From NCBI RefSeq assembly GCF_035046485.1, contig NC_085138.1, positions 333,728,421 through 333,792,420 on the forward strand: 64,000 bases of DNA, read 5' to 3'. The notes below the pieces were generated by a model. It had not been told where the DNA came from, did not search any database, and saw only the letters and a list, made by a program, of their open reading frames with translations. Below are positions 12,033 to 22,462 of this stretch, in pieces. Within the stretch, counting starts at the first letter, position 1, and every line of letters begins with the position of its first letter. Position numbers and translations under genes: made by a program. The DNA is from Aedes albopictus (lineage: Eukaryota; Arthropoda; Insecta; Diptera; Culicidae).

Positions 12033-13009
12033 TAAATTCATAAAAAAATGTCCGAATCTTGCGTTTCTCAAAGAAATGAATGGATCTTTATGAGATCTAA
12101 AGTTACATTGATTTCCACTATTTTCCATCAAGAACTCAAAAATAATCAATTTTGAGATATGACCTACTTGCAAGAAACCGACAATTTGCAGAAGCAGAAG
12201 TATTCTGTGATAGTGACGTTAGTAAAACTAGTAGGAAACTCAAAGACAAGGAAATTGTTCTAGAAAAAAGATAAGATTTTAGAAATATTTACTATTAAAT
12301 AAGCTATTGGTAGAATCGGCAACTCAACTGAAGTTTTGGAAATCCAATTATCTATTTTAAAACCCTAACAAAAAACTCTGAAAACTCAACAAATTTCAAA
12401 GTTGGTCAATATTTAAATGTTTAAGGATATCAAAAACTTCATAGAATATCCAAAGGCCTAAATCAATTTTGGAAAAAAATGACCTAAATCAATACTCCCA
12501 AGTTCCATCAAACAAAAAATACATTCTCATATTGATTTTTCTTTTTTGTTTTGGCTCAAGAGCCTGCGGGCGCACTTGCGAAATGTTCACGGTGCACAAT
12601 TTGGGCGTCGCGGCACACAATTTGGGAAGCACTGTATTAAACCCTTGAAAAGTGTTTTAAATTGAGGGGGTCAGAAGCAGAGGGGTGTAAGTGACCAAAA
12701 CTTGATTTTGAGATATTGAACGAAAACTTTGACATCTTATAAAAAAATCAACAATATTCGAAAAAAATTGGATTCGCTCCGAACACTCTACTATCAAGTA
12801 ACTCCACCATCTGAGATGGAAACAGACATTATATACGCTGTTTTTTTGCAGATAGGAAAATTTGATTTTTTGGGTTAGTGTCACTTACACCCCTTTACCA
12901 CCAAACTGTTGACTTACACCCCTTTGGCACCAAACAAGTTCTCAATAGGCCATATACTCTACATGTAGACTCAAGTATTACTATGAATAAAATTGTCCCT
13001 AAAATGTTT

Positions 13010-13180
13010 AAGGGCCTGTTCATAAACTACGTAGACTTTGAGGGGGACGGGGAAGTCTGGTGGAAGTCTACGGTCCTTACAAATTTCGAAAATTTTGTAT
13101 GAACAAAAGTCTACGAGGGGGGAGGGGGGAGGGTCTAAGGTTGCCAAAATCAAGTCTACGTAGTTTATGGACAGCGTCTA
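13010..13180. mobile_element. Short MITE with GTTCATAAACTACGTAG termini
   Basis: AGGGCCTGTTCATAAACTAC at the left pairs with the inverse GTAGTTTATGGACAGCGTCT at the right. The interior carries the word AGTCTACG in both orientations and a G-rich run. It is related to the MITE at 8904-9078 through the CTGT(C/T)CATAAAC core. Confidence 0.75.
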
Positions 13181-13732
13181 ATTTCGTTTTAAATGAATAA
13201 TGCAAGCAACCATGATGATGTGGAAGAATTATTACTTTTCTGAATTCAAAAATCAGATGAAGTATTGAGAAATTAAGAAAAAGGCCTAAATTTAACCCTA
13301 GTGGGATGTTGGGATTATGACCCAGGCTTTCTGAACGAACACTGCGCTATCGTGATGCGTCTAGCGTAACATAAAACCTTAGTGACCATTTTGTCGGATC
13401 ATTGTTACGTCAGTAAGGACCTACAATTTAATCATCATAGTATTTTCAAAAATGTAAGTTTATTTTATTTTTAAATGTAGATAAAAATACATTTAAACCT
13501 GATATATTGGAAAGCTAAAAATTATAGTAAACCGGCTGTGCGGCTTTTTGATACACAGCTCCATAGAGAAGTCCCCCGTTATGTGTATTGGGGCCTCTTT
13601 TGCCAGTTAATTTGTCTAGTTGTTTAGAATCTTCCCCGGCTCGAAAAAAAAATTGGCATGCAAATGTTCACGCCAATCGTTTCAGATATTTCCGAGTCTA
13701 TAAGGATAATACAGACAGACAGAAGCTCATTA

Positions 13733-13896
13733 TTAACCCAGGAGCGGTCGTGTCGTGTACTGAGTACACGCGCCATGAAAAATACACGCTCGTGGTATAC
13801 AACAGGTCGCAGTGACTTATATACCCAACAAGGAATAATACAACGTGAGCGTGACTTCGCTGCAGGTAGTCGAAGACGCGACTGCTCGAGGGTTAA
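13733..13896. mobile_element. TTAA-flanked (piggyBac-type) MITE
   Basis: TTAACCC opens the unit and GGGTTAA closes it, with an inverted subterminal match (GAGCGGTCG against CGCGACTGCTC). TTAA is the target duplicated by piggyBac-family transposases. The 164-bp unit contains the palindrome GTGTACTGAGTACAC and no coding content. Confidence 0.65.
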
Positions 13897-14162
13897 ATGT
13901 ATAAATTGATAGGCGTGCGCTACTAATACATGTTTTATCCTTCCAAATTATGGAAATCGCCAACAATACGATTTAAAATCTAATGATTAATCATACGGAT
14001 TCTAAAACAGAGCCTCAACGACACCATACACGACGTAATGATGTACTTTTAGTGTAATACTGCGTATGTAAACTCGTCCCTGACAGTGGTTTCCAACGAG
14101 TATATACTGAAATTTGGAGTTTAGACGTCTCACGATTTCAAACGGTAATTTGTTAACTGCCC

Positions 14163-14250
14163 TTCGTTTCATCCGTGTTTGGCAGCCTTCTTTTAGGAGA
14201 AATAGACCTAATTTTCCATAGAAGAAGACTGCCAAACACAGACGAAACGT
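14163..14250. repeat. Short hairpin with about 30-bp arms
   Basis: CGTTTCATCCGTGTTTGGCA with a following CCTTCTTTT is mirrored by AGAAGAAGACTGCCAAACAC followed by AGACGAAACG, separated by about 20 bases. A few mismatches are present. It may be the ends of a tiny MITE. Confidence 0.55.
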
Positions 14251-15394
14251 CGGCTAGTTAGCAAAGCACAGCTTGAATTCGTGAGACTGTACAAAATTTT
14301 GATAATCAAATTGATAACCTAATTCTGATCTTCACGATCGTCATAAAATCCTAAATTTGGGAATGAACAATTGTGAATAAAATGCAGTGTTGTAATTTTA
14401 ATTGGTACATTATCGTCATTCGTACTCACGATGTGCAACGAAAAGAAGGTGATATTGTCACTTTTTTGTGTGAAAAGTTCAGCAAAAATATCAGTAAATT
14501 AATTTACTATCGATGTTTGCGGCTAAGCCAGTCGAGTGAAAGTTTTACCTTATTCCAAAAGCTAGACTTTGCAAATACTGGCGTGAGTGAGAAATGGATA
14601 ATGAGAAGGGTAAATGACGAAAAGGTAACTTCCCCTCTCAGTAAGACTCGAAATAGTACAATATCATCACTGCCATTATTAACTTGTGAATTTAAATTGA
14701 TTGAAACAATGTTGAGCAATACTTCATGAAAATATAATAAATTACTTACACCCCTCTGCCTCCAAACAAATCTCCTCAACGGTTAAGCGTCATATTTTCA
14801 ATCAATGTTTAAATATGCTCAAACATTTTTAAAAATTATGGGTCTTTGGCAACAAGCAAAGCTGATCTCGTTGAATCACGTGCGATATTTATCTCAATTT
14901 TGAATTTTTGGTCACTTACACCCCTCTGCCTCTAACCCCCTCAATTATCATTGTTGATACCGATGATTATTAGTTTGGATTCTTGATCTTTCGGATGCTG
15001 CAACCAAGGGCAAACAGAAACCCAGCTAAATAGGAATATGCGGTGAGTTCATTCCTTGTTGTTCCATATATATTTGAACATGACATATACTTGAGAATTT
15101 CGGGAGGGTGGTAATGTGTGAGCGTGTAGCCTAAGTTAGCTAAATGAACTGATTTATGGGCAATGGTGGTGGTGTATTCATGTTTTTGTCACGAGATATC
15201 AACCATCAGGTTATATACCGAAGGTGTCCAGTGAGTTTCGCTTACCCTGCTACAACAAACCATCAGGTAGATCATTCCGATCTGAAACCAATTTGAGGCG
15301 AAATATCGAAAACATGCTCTATGTAAAATTTATAATATTTTCCACCAGAGAAAAAAAATCAGGAGATACTTTGATCCTTCCTCTGAACCCGATT

Positions 15395-15518
15395 TTAACC
15401 CTAAACGGGATTCCTGGGGTCCATTGGACCCCAGGCGCCTTTCAGAGCTCGTCTTTGATGGAACACACTCAGCGAGGTGATGAAACTGAGGCCATGAAGG
15501 TATCCCTTTTAGGGTTAA
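15395..15518. mobile_element. 124-bp TTAA-flanked MITE with an internal perfect palindrome
   Basis: The left end TTAACCCTAAACGGGAT is mirrored by the right end, read inward as TTAACCCTAAAAGGGATACC. Inside, two 11-bp arms, CCTGGGGTCCA and its inverse, flank a single T. The TTAA target is typical of piggyBac-type non-autonomous elements. Confidence 0.75.
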
Positions 15519-17150
15519 ATATATGGGTACGTTATTTAATAATCAGAAACCAAAATATAAGAAAATACATCCAATTTCACCATAAGTAGCTCGTTGACCC
15601 AAACTTATTTTTGTAATATTCCACAATTGTCAAGCTCCACCACATTGGAAAATTTTCGAAATAAAAAAGTAATCTCCGAAACATACCGAAGAAAAACAAA
15701 TCTCACAAATCGCCAGATCAGCCACTGAACTTTACTCACCGAAAGCGACTTGCCGCGGTAGCCTGTTATCTGCTAGGGAGCGCAATCTTCGGTTCACCTC
15801 TCGGTGGTGGCGGAAACAGGACCCAGGAGCCGAATCAGCCCATCCTGGCGCAAGGAGACCACTGCCTGATCCGCTTTGATATGTTTCGGTGATTTTTAAT
15901 CCCATGGACCTCGCTCTCGTGTTGGTCTTCGTTCCGGGCTTGTGACGAAAAGTACTTACGATTATTTTGGTGGTTATTTTTATTTTGCAAGCTTTATCCT
16001 CTTCTGCTGCTTGGTAGTAGAATAGTCGTCGACCCGGTATGTATTCTCTTTATGCTTGGTTTGTTTGTATTTCGGTTTTCATAAGGTTCGTCTAATTCTT
16101 TTTCTGTCCGTTTTTGTTTCGTTCGACGCTGATCCTGTTGGTAATCATGTGACTGGAAGGTTGTTTCCGGCTTGAGAGAGTTGATTCGCTGCTCAGTAAA
16201 TAGAAGTGCCAGTCGGCGGATTCTATTTTCCGTTTCTGTTGGTTCGTTTGATTAGGTGACATTAAAACGATGTTTAAGTTGGGAAATGTTTCAACGAAAA
16301 ATACCGAACTCAGAATTGAAAAACATGCTGAAGATCTTGAATATGAACACCGTTTCATAATGTTAACGATTTTACTGAAGCGTTATTTCTTTTCATTCAA
16401 ACCTGCTCTTGGTCTTCAACTAGAATACTTCTTAAATCTCTTCTCCGTACTCAGTTCTAACTAGACCATCAAGCATACGAACCACAAAGATCAAGCGTAG
16501 AAAATATCGCATCACACTCTCCCTTTATATGTTGATACTACTTCTCGTCTACCACTTCAACCTTCGAATGCCAAGAAAAAAGAAACGACGAACTCGCTGT
16601 CTAATCCACTACGAACGTTATTGTGTGTAGTCCTTCTAACCTACAGAAGAGTTCCGCCGCCTTCTTGCAGATACGACGAACACAGCAGCAGCGCCACGCT
16701 GCTGATGCTGCCGGAGGCAATTATGACCAAATATTTGCGGGATTTATTCACACCTGAGTGATTTTGAATGCGCGTGTAAATCATTGAGCAGAGCACCATC
16801 GACCGTCGACCGAGAAGTCCGAAAGGAAGGAGGAGCAAAGGAGCATTTTTTTCTCGTTCAGCTGGCGGCGGCGGCAGCGTTTGTGAAGTCGAGCTTTTCG
16901 TGCCTTGCTAAGGAGCCTGTGATGGGCTTTGAATATTTGTGCGCCAAAGGATCTCAATAAGATATTACGATTGCGTTCTATTATTGGCATACAAGTAGAT
17001 TCGAGAGAAGGAGGTGACAAAATGGTTTCGGTTTGCCACTCGACAATGGAGCGGTTCGAGGGGTTCTTTGATGTTTGGAATCAGGATTTGGTGGGCATAT
17101 CGTAGTTGCTTCTTCATGAGACTTCAGACTCTTGCTTGTACCTCACATAT
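15519..17150. other. Apparently non-repetitive sequence, possible host 5' region
   Basis: This stretch lacks transposon termini and has moderate GC content with GCTGCTG-type triplets near 16680-16880. It could be host promoter or 5' untranslated sequence read on the minus strand. I cannot recognise a protein. A candidate exon at 15740-15905 is listed separately. Confidence 0.3.
15740..15905 (-). other. Weak candidate first coding exon
   Basis: On the minus strand an ATG at 15905 sits in the context GGTCCATGG, opens a 56-codon frame, and the frame runs into a strong splice-donor match, CG followed by GTGAGTAAAG, at 15740/15739. The 166-bp segment is GC-richer than its surroundings. The peptide contains no domain that I recognise. 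Without transcript data this remains a guess; it could equally be chance. Confidence 0.15.
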
Positions 17151-17333
17151 ACAGTGTCAGACAAAATAATAAGACAACCAACCATTTTTCATACAAAATG
17201 GCCAAGTTTGACGATATGGTTTCTAGTGAACCGATTTGGCTGAAATGTTGACAGTCGCTATGGAGTTACGTGAATTTTGATGTACAATTAATTGATTGAG
17301 TTCTGTTCCCTACATAAAAAAATAGAAAAAAAA

Positions 17334-17874
17334 ATTCGCCCCAAATCGTATTCGGAGTTGGCACCACCCTCTCAGATTACAATGAAACTTTCTGGGTGTG
17401 TAGACCTTGACTAGATAAGCCACTTTGCATACTTAGTTTCTTCTAAATTTATCTAGACTGTCTTATGACAAGGGCTTAACTTTTTTTTTACCGATTTTTT
17501 CTTTCAAATGGTTGGTAGGGAACATAATTACCTATCTTGAGACAAAATTTCGCCGTAATCGAAGATGGTATTTTTTTTGTAAATCGACTTTGAATTTTTA
17601 AGTAGGATTTTTTTCAGTGTAGGACCCATTTTGTTTTTTTTTCAATATTTTTTTCATGAAACTTGACGTGTTTTGTGACAATCACCCATGCAACATTTTC
17701 TTGTAGGAGCAGTCATTATTTTATGAAACACATTTGAAAAATATCGATAAAAAAAGTTAAGCCATTTTCAAAAGACAGCAAAGTGGCTTATCTAGTCAAG
17801 GTCTACACACCCAGAAAGTTTCATTGTTATCTGAGAGGGTGCTGCCCACTCCGAATACGATTTGGGGCGAAATT
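17334..17874. mobile_element. Foldback element with about 95-bp arms
   Basis: AATTCGCCCCAAATCGTATT at the left (17334-17428) is mirrored by the right arm at 17778-17874. Within the arms CTCAGATTACAATGAAAC against GTTTCATTGTTATCTGAG shows only a few differences. Inner words AACTTTTTTT and AAAAAAAGTTAAG also pair. The outer left flank contains CAGTGTCAGACAAAATAATA, which may be the true terminus of a longer element, whereas the right side abuts R1-clade gag sequence directly. Confidence 0.65.
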
Positions 17875-17875
17875 C

Positions 17876-18917
17876 GTCAGCTGCGGAACGCGATCTGAAG
17901 GCGCTCAAGTTAAGAGCGGAAACGGCCGAGAAGTTTCTACCGGAAGCCACGGCTCACGGCAGAACAGAGCCTGGAGACGCCGAAGAGCTATAGTAAAACT
18001 TGATCAGTGAAACGAGGCAGCGACACGTCAGGAGAAGAGAAAATTCCGAAGAAACGGAGAAGCGAGCAGAAGCCTGCCAGTAATCGGAGTGATGATAGAT
18101 CGCACACTGTGAAGAGCCAGCAGGTGAAGAAGAAGAAGCGAAAGGAGAAAGAAGAAAAGAAGGAATAAAATAAGAAGGGACAGAAGAAGAATGAAAATCC
18201 GAACCCCGTAGAGAGAGGAAAAGGGGCGATGTATTGATCGTCGAGTGAACAGCAAGACGACGTGACGTACTTTGCGCTCTTAGGAGAGTGAGGAATGACC
18301 CGCAGTTGAAGGAGTTGGGTGAAAACGTAGTGAAGACCAGACGCACCCAAAAAAGCGAGGTGCTGTTCGAGCTCAAGACAAATCCGACGACTGAGAGCTC
18401 GACGTTCAAGGAGCTTGTTGCCAAATCCCTGAGTAGCAGGGTAGGCCAACGTGAGTGCCTTATCATAGGAGACGGTGGCTGAAGTCAAAAATCTGGATGA
18501 AATCACAACCAAAGAAGAGCTGAAGCGTGCATTGAGTGAGCAATGCAACCTCGAAGGATCGATATTGATTCGGATAAGAAAGTCATATATGGATGCACCC
18601 AGACGGCGGCAATCCGATTGCTGATGGATACTATCAACAAGCTGGTGGTAACTCTAACTGGCACGGTCAAAGCTGGATGGTCGGTGTGCTCAATGCGACT
18701 GGCTCCTCGAGCCACCAAACAAATGGAGCTTTGCTTCAAATGCATGGAGTTTGGTCATCAGGCGAGAAATTTGAACGGCCAGGACAGGACGATGCTGAAG
18801 TTGCGGTGGATATGGCCACGTTGCTCGGGATTGCACAAGTCAACCCAGGTGCATGCTGTGCAAATTAGAGGACAGAAACGACCACAAAGCGAGAGGCTTC
18901 AAATGCCCGGCCTATAA
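17876..18917 (+). pseudogene. R1-clade ORF1 (gag-like nucleic-acid-binding protein), decayed
   Basis: The segment starts in a charged region that would be coiled coil and ends in a zinc-knuckle region. At about 18700-18900 the translation reads MRLAPRATKQMELCFKCMEF and continues GHQARN, a CCHC knuckle typical of retrotransposon gag. A second knuckle is visible only after changing frame, and CMLCKLEDRNDHKARGFKCP follows near 18850-18905. Such proteins bind element RNA in a cytoplasmic or nuclear particle. Multiple frame changes and stops break it. The order ORF1 then ORF2 endonuclease at 18940 supports the assignment. Confidence 0.7.
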
Positions 18918-18939
18918 AAAGGCGAAGGCAGGTCAACAA

Positions 18940-19661
18940 TGATTGAGATAATCCAAGTCAATATCAATCATTGCGCTGCGATATCGCACAGCAACTGTTG
19001 TGACAATCCTTGTGGCAGTCGGCAACAGAAACTAAGTGTAATGAGGCAATCATTTCAGAGTCGTATCGGATGCCCTTCGAGAACGGCAATCGGGTGTCGG
19101 ACAGATCCCAGATAGCGGCCATACAGGTGATGAGTAGATTCCCCATTCAGGAAGTGGTCGAGAGTCACATACGAAGGTTTTGTGGTTGTTAAAATCAATG
19201 GAGTCTTCGTGTGCAGTTGCTATGCACCTCCAAAGTGGTCGAATGAAGAGCACAACAGGGTGTTGGATGCACTCACGGACACGCTGGTCGGGCGAAAGCC
19301 GGTAGTCATTGGAGGCGATTTCAACGCTTGGGCCGTGGAATGTGGTTGTAGGCTTACCAATGCAATCGGGTACAGCCTACTGGAAGCACTGGCGAAACTG
19401 GATGTGAGGCTTTGCAACGATGCCCGCACATTGCGCAGAAACGGTCGTGAATCCATCATCGATGTTACGCTCTGTAGTGCGTCGCTAACGAAAGCCATGA
19501 ACTGGAGAGTCAGTGAAGAGTACTCCCACAGCGATCACCAAGAGATCCTTTACAGCATTGGCTGGCGAGCATCTACGGTAACAAGGCGAACGAGGACCCT
19601 TGAGCGGAAGTGGAAGACAAAGGACTTCGACAGGGAGCCTAGCTTCCAAGCGGGCGATTAA
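18940..19661 (+). pseudogene. R1-clade ORF2 apurinic-like endonuclease domain, truncated
   Basis: The start IIQVNINHCAA is the usual first strand of the endonuclease, whose Asn binds the metal site. Later, in another frame, come VSDRSQIAAIQVMSRF, the block FVCSCYAPP, GGDFNAWAVE (catalytic Asp and Asn), ESIIDVTLCS and the SDH motif in YSHSDHQEILYSIGW. One frameshift lies near 19170-19190. The domain makes the first nick at the target in retrotransposition. The reverse transcriptase that should follow is absent; the sequence passes into a 12-bp array at about 19690. Confidence 0.8.
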
Positions 19662-19689
19662 GCAGAGCAAGTTGAACTGCTTATTCATG

Positions 19690-19898
19690 ATTTCCTCAAT
19701 GTATTCCTCCAGGATTTTTTTCCAGGAATTTCTCCAGGAATTTCTTGAGGATTCCTCCTAGGATTCACTCATGAATGTCTCCAGAAATTACTCAAAACAT
19801 ACTCCAGATTTTCCTGCAGGAATTTCTTCAGAAATTCTTCGAGGAGTTCCTTCAGACATTTCTCCAGAAATTAATCAAAGAATCAAAGAATCAGAATG
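19690..19898. repeat. Degenerate 12-bp-period array (TCCAGGAATTTC-like)
   Basis: Units such as CCAGGAATTTCT and CAGAAATTCTTC repeat with a 12-bp spacing. This looks like the left half of an array whose right half continues at 22690; the intervening block 19904-22682 would then be an insertion. Confidence 0.7.
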
Positions 19899-19903
19899 TT
19901 CTC

Positions 19904-20085
19904 CAGTGTGGAGTTTAGGATTTATCCGGGAAGGAATCACCCGACACATGCAGCACACACAACTTACCCAGGCTGACGTCGGTTCACAAGTGGCGAGGGC
20001 GAAAGCGGTTGGTTGTCATGGGCAGTGGTTGCTATGCACTCACTGATGCCAACGTTGTTAGCAACGTTGATTAGTCTCATAACCA
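19904..20085. repeat. Left terminal direct repeat of the candidate LTR-like element
   Basis: It contains TGTGGAGTTTAGGATTTATC and GTTGTTAGC, and ends CTCATAACCA. It differs from the right copy by one base in the 156-bp core and by a shorter segment before AGTCTCATAACCA. AACGTTG occurs twice within 20 bp, which may mark the deletion point. Confidence 0.5.
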
Positions 20086-21430
20086 CAGCTCCGTGCAACC
20101 AAACATATACCTCACATCCTCCCTCTACTCCAAAGAAATTTAACACAATTATTTGAGAGAAAAGAAAAAATATGAATTTCTTCTTTTTCAATTCCAAGCA
20201 TTGCTTCAACTGCTAATTTTCGTCTTTTATACATCGCAATTTCGGTAATGATTTTTTTTATAACCCATAATCTACCATGTTCTCGGCCAATCTTCAAATG
20301 TCTGGCTTGTCCTGCCAGGAGGTATAGCGAGAGGTCCTCAATTTAATCACATAAATAATTCGTGGGTACCCACTGGATCTAAGCGCATCTGAAATAAAAC
20401 TAAATTTTCTTTCCAAAAAAGTACTCCTTTGGTTCTCTACGATGTAGAATTCGATAAGGAAAAGTTAAAAACGTGCACTTTGCCTATGCTGTGCCATGGC
20501 ACTTTTTGGCGGAGCCACTCTTTGCAAAGGGTTCTCATTCTTGCCACAAGATGCGGAGGGATCGTTAGCTTTCGTAAAATAAGCCTATTAGCATAAAACA
20601 ACACCTAATACAAGAAACTAATACACCAAATTCATTTTTTTTTTGTTCTTGCCGTTCTCACAAATGTTTCAAAGGGAATTTGTAAACGAATCACTAGCAC
20701 ACAAGCATATGGATAGGTTATTTTTTTTTCTTGAATACCAATCATTCAAACGTCATAACATTGCTTTTCATTAGCCTTCATTGCCTTGCTTCTTATCTCA
20801 CAAAAAAAATCATACGAGTTAAGCAATCCATTCAACATTTGCACACAGCGAAACATGATTATCCTAACCACGACGGAGCTCTTCCTCAACAAACAACACG
20901 CTCTCAGCGTCGATCCGTATTTGCACGAAGCAAAACAACAGGATCATTCAAACCTGGGTGTTCTAGATACTACACACGAAATCCAAAACAAAACTTCATC
21001 GAACTTCAAGAAAATTGCAGTCTGTCAACAACAATCAAGACAGCTTTCGTACATATCGTTAGTTTTCGTTTGGTGTGTTACTTTCGCTTTTCCGGAGAAA
21101 CCTTGAATAAAGGCTGAAGTTGATGTGAATGTTTCACTAAGATTCATTTTCAATTTTTGTGTAATATTTCGAAAGAAACGTGCTTGACTGCATTTTATTG
21201 CTCAACATGCAAATTGATGTGTTTCACTCGTGTTTCTTTGTAAAGAAAACTGAATTGAACTTGCATTTTTCATTGCGAAAAAAATGTTAATTCCAGTAAC
21301 GCTCTTTTTGCACTTTAATCCGTTGCAACGCGTTGTTTTAAATTTGGGCTCACATTGGCTGGCAGCTCATGACAGCGAAATCTCGGTTTGCCTTGACACA
21401 CACTTTTTTGTGTCGATTTCTCCCTCTCAA

Positions 21431-21560
21431 CGACAAACAGCACGCTGCAAGCATTCGATCCGTATTTGCACGTGGCAAAACAACAGGACTATTCTAACCT
21501 TTCTCTTCGGCAGCGGACATTCTTTCCGGGAATTTCTCCTCACGGCAAACAACACGCTGC
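21431..21560 (-). repeat. About 108-bp monomer of a 5' untranslated repeat (isolated copy)
   Basis: The unit carries CGCTGCAAGCATTCGATCC, then GTATTTGCACGTGGCAAAAC and CGGCAGCGGACATT. It matches the monomers at 21833-22010 in the same orientation. It lies downstream of the CR1/L2-type fragment when read on the minus strand. A more diverged copy occurs at about 20889-20965. Confidence 0.6.
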
Positions 21561-21564
21561 AGCG

Positions 21565-21832
21565 AAATCAGCCACAATCCTATCATGCCTTAAAATGTTA
21601 TAGCCATTTATTTCCACCATAGAACTATTAATCTTCTCATTAAGCCAACTTTCGGTCACACAAACAATATCAACATTACTAACACACATTATCTGCCTCA
21701 ACTCATCCAGCTTACACATCTTACGCGCACACATGCTTTGGCTATTTACGCAACAAACAGACAACTTATCTCTGACCAGAGCGGACTTTAACACAATACC
21801 AGGTATACACCAATTCGTAGGGTCGCGACCCT
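21565..21832 (-). pseudogene. CR1/L2-type ORF2, N-terminal endonuclease fragment
   Basis: On the minus strand the frame reads LSVCCVNSQSMCARKMCKLD, followed by a block ending VCVTESWLNE and INGYNILRHDRI. The N, E and NGY motifs are the opening of the endonuclease domain in CR1, L2 and related non-LTR elements. Only about 90 codons of the domain survive, and the sequence then joins a 5' monomer unit near 21560. The catalytic Asp, Asn and His blocks are missing. Confidence 0.65.
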
Positions 21833-22010
21833 TACAGCGCGCTGTAAGCATTTGATCCGTATTTGCACGTGGCAAAACAACAGGACCATTCTTAACCTCG
21901 CTTTTCGGCAGCGGACATTGCCGGGGCTCTTTCCCCACGGCAAACAACACGCTGTAAGCATTCGATCCGTATTTGCACGTAGCAAAACAACAGGACTTTT
22001 CTAACCACGT
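21833..22010 (-). repeat. Tandem 5' monomers (about 108 bp) upstream of the CR1/L2-type fragment
   Basis: Two successive units start near 21833 and 21941 (108 bp apart). Each contains ATTTGATCC or ATTCGATCC, then GTATTTGCACGT and GCAAAACAACAGGAC. Read on the minus strand they precede the endonuclease start, the position where tandem promoter monomers occur in some non-LTR elements. The promoter role is inferred from position only. Confidence 0.55.
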
Positions 22011-22462
22011 TACAAACCGTTTCATCACTTATTGTACAAGCGAAAATCATCCGGAAGCAGAAATTTTCGGGGCTGCGCCCCGTCGATATCACCGCACTTT
22101 CACTTTTTCGATGTTTTGTTTTGCTATTTCTGGAGCAACATTTGAAAAGGGCATACAAGCATTGGTAAACAATGACTTCACACGTCTCTCCTGAGCCCCC
22201 ATCAGCTTCTTCACAAAAACTAAGACCGTTATCAGATAGAGCAAACATCGATCTTTCGGATAACGGTGTTCATTTGCGTGGGCGGGCTGCTGTTATGCCC
22301 TACGGAGCGTTTTCGAAAAAAGACACAAGACCTCTTGGGCCCTTTTCAAATGTTGCTCCAGATTTCTACTCTTCACAGTGAAGAGTGATTCCTCCCAACA
22401 AATTACTAATAAAATTATTCCAGGTTTTTGTCTAAATTGAAAGGAAAACTGGCAAGGTTCGC

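Larger units (their letters stand above)
10285..12642. mobile_element. hAT-like DNA transposon without transposase, exact 8-bp target duplication
   Basis: Direct copies of TATTAAAC lie at 10285-10292 and 12635-12642. Between them the element starts CAAAGGTTCCCAAACT and, read from the other end, starts CAGTGCTTCCCAAATT. Both match the CA-N-GG(T)TCCCAAACT style of many hAT termini. GGCGC-rich subterminal sequence appears on both sides. The 2.3-kb body has no transposase, so it is non-autonomous or gutted. Two further elements are nested in it, at 10816-11111 and 11201-12032. Confidence 0.85.
12660..14946. mobile_element. 2.3-kb non-autonomous element with GGGGTGTAAGTGAC motif array
   Basis: Terminal inverted repeats of about 40 bp begin AATTGAGGGGGT and continue CAGAGGGGTGTAAGTGACCA; the two ends differ at a few bases. 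Extra copies of the inverse word CACTTACACCCC or CTTACACCCCT lie near 12880, 12908 and 14746. The interior has no transposase and hosts younger small elements at 13010-13180 and 13733-13896. AATT at both ends is either a 4-bp target duplication or part of the terminal repeat; being palindromic, it cannot be decided by eye. Confidence 0.7.

Noticed and set aside
17954..18548. Long minus-strand frames of 170 and 186 codons
   Set aside because: They are antisense shadows of the R1-clade gag region and have no motif.
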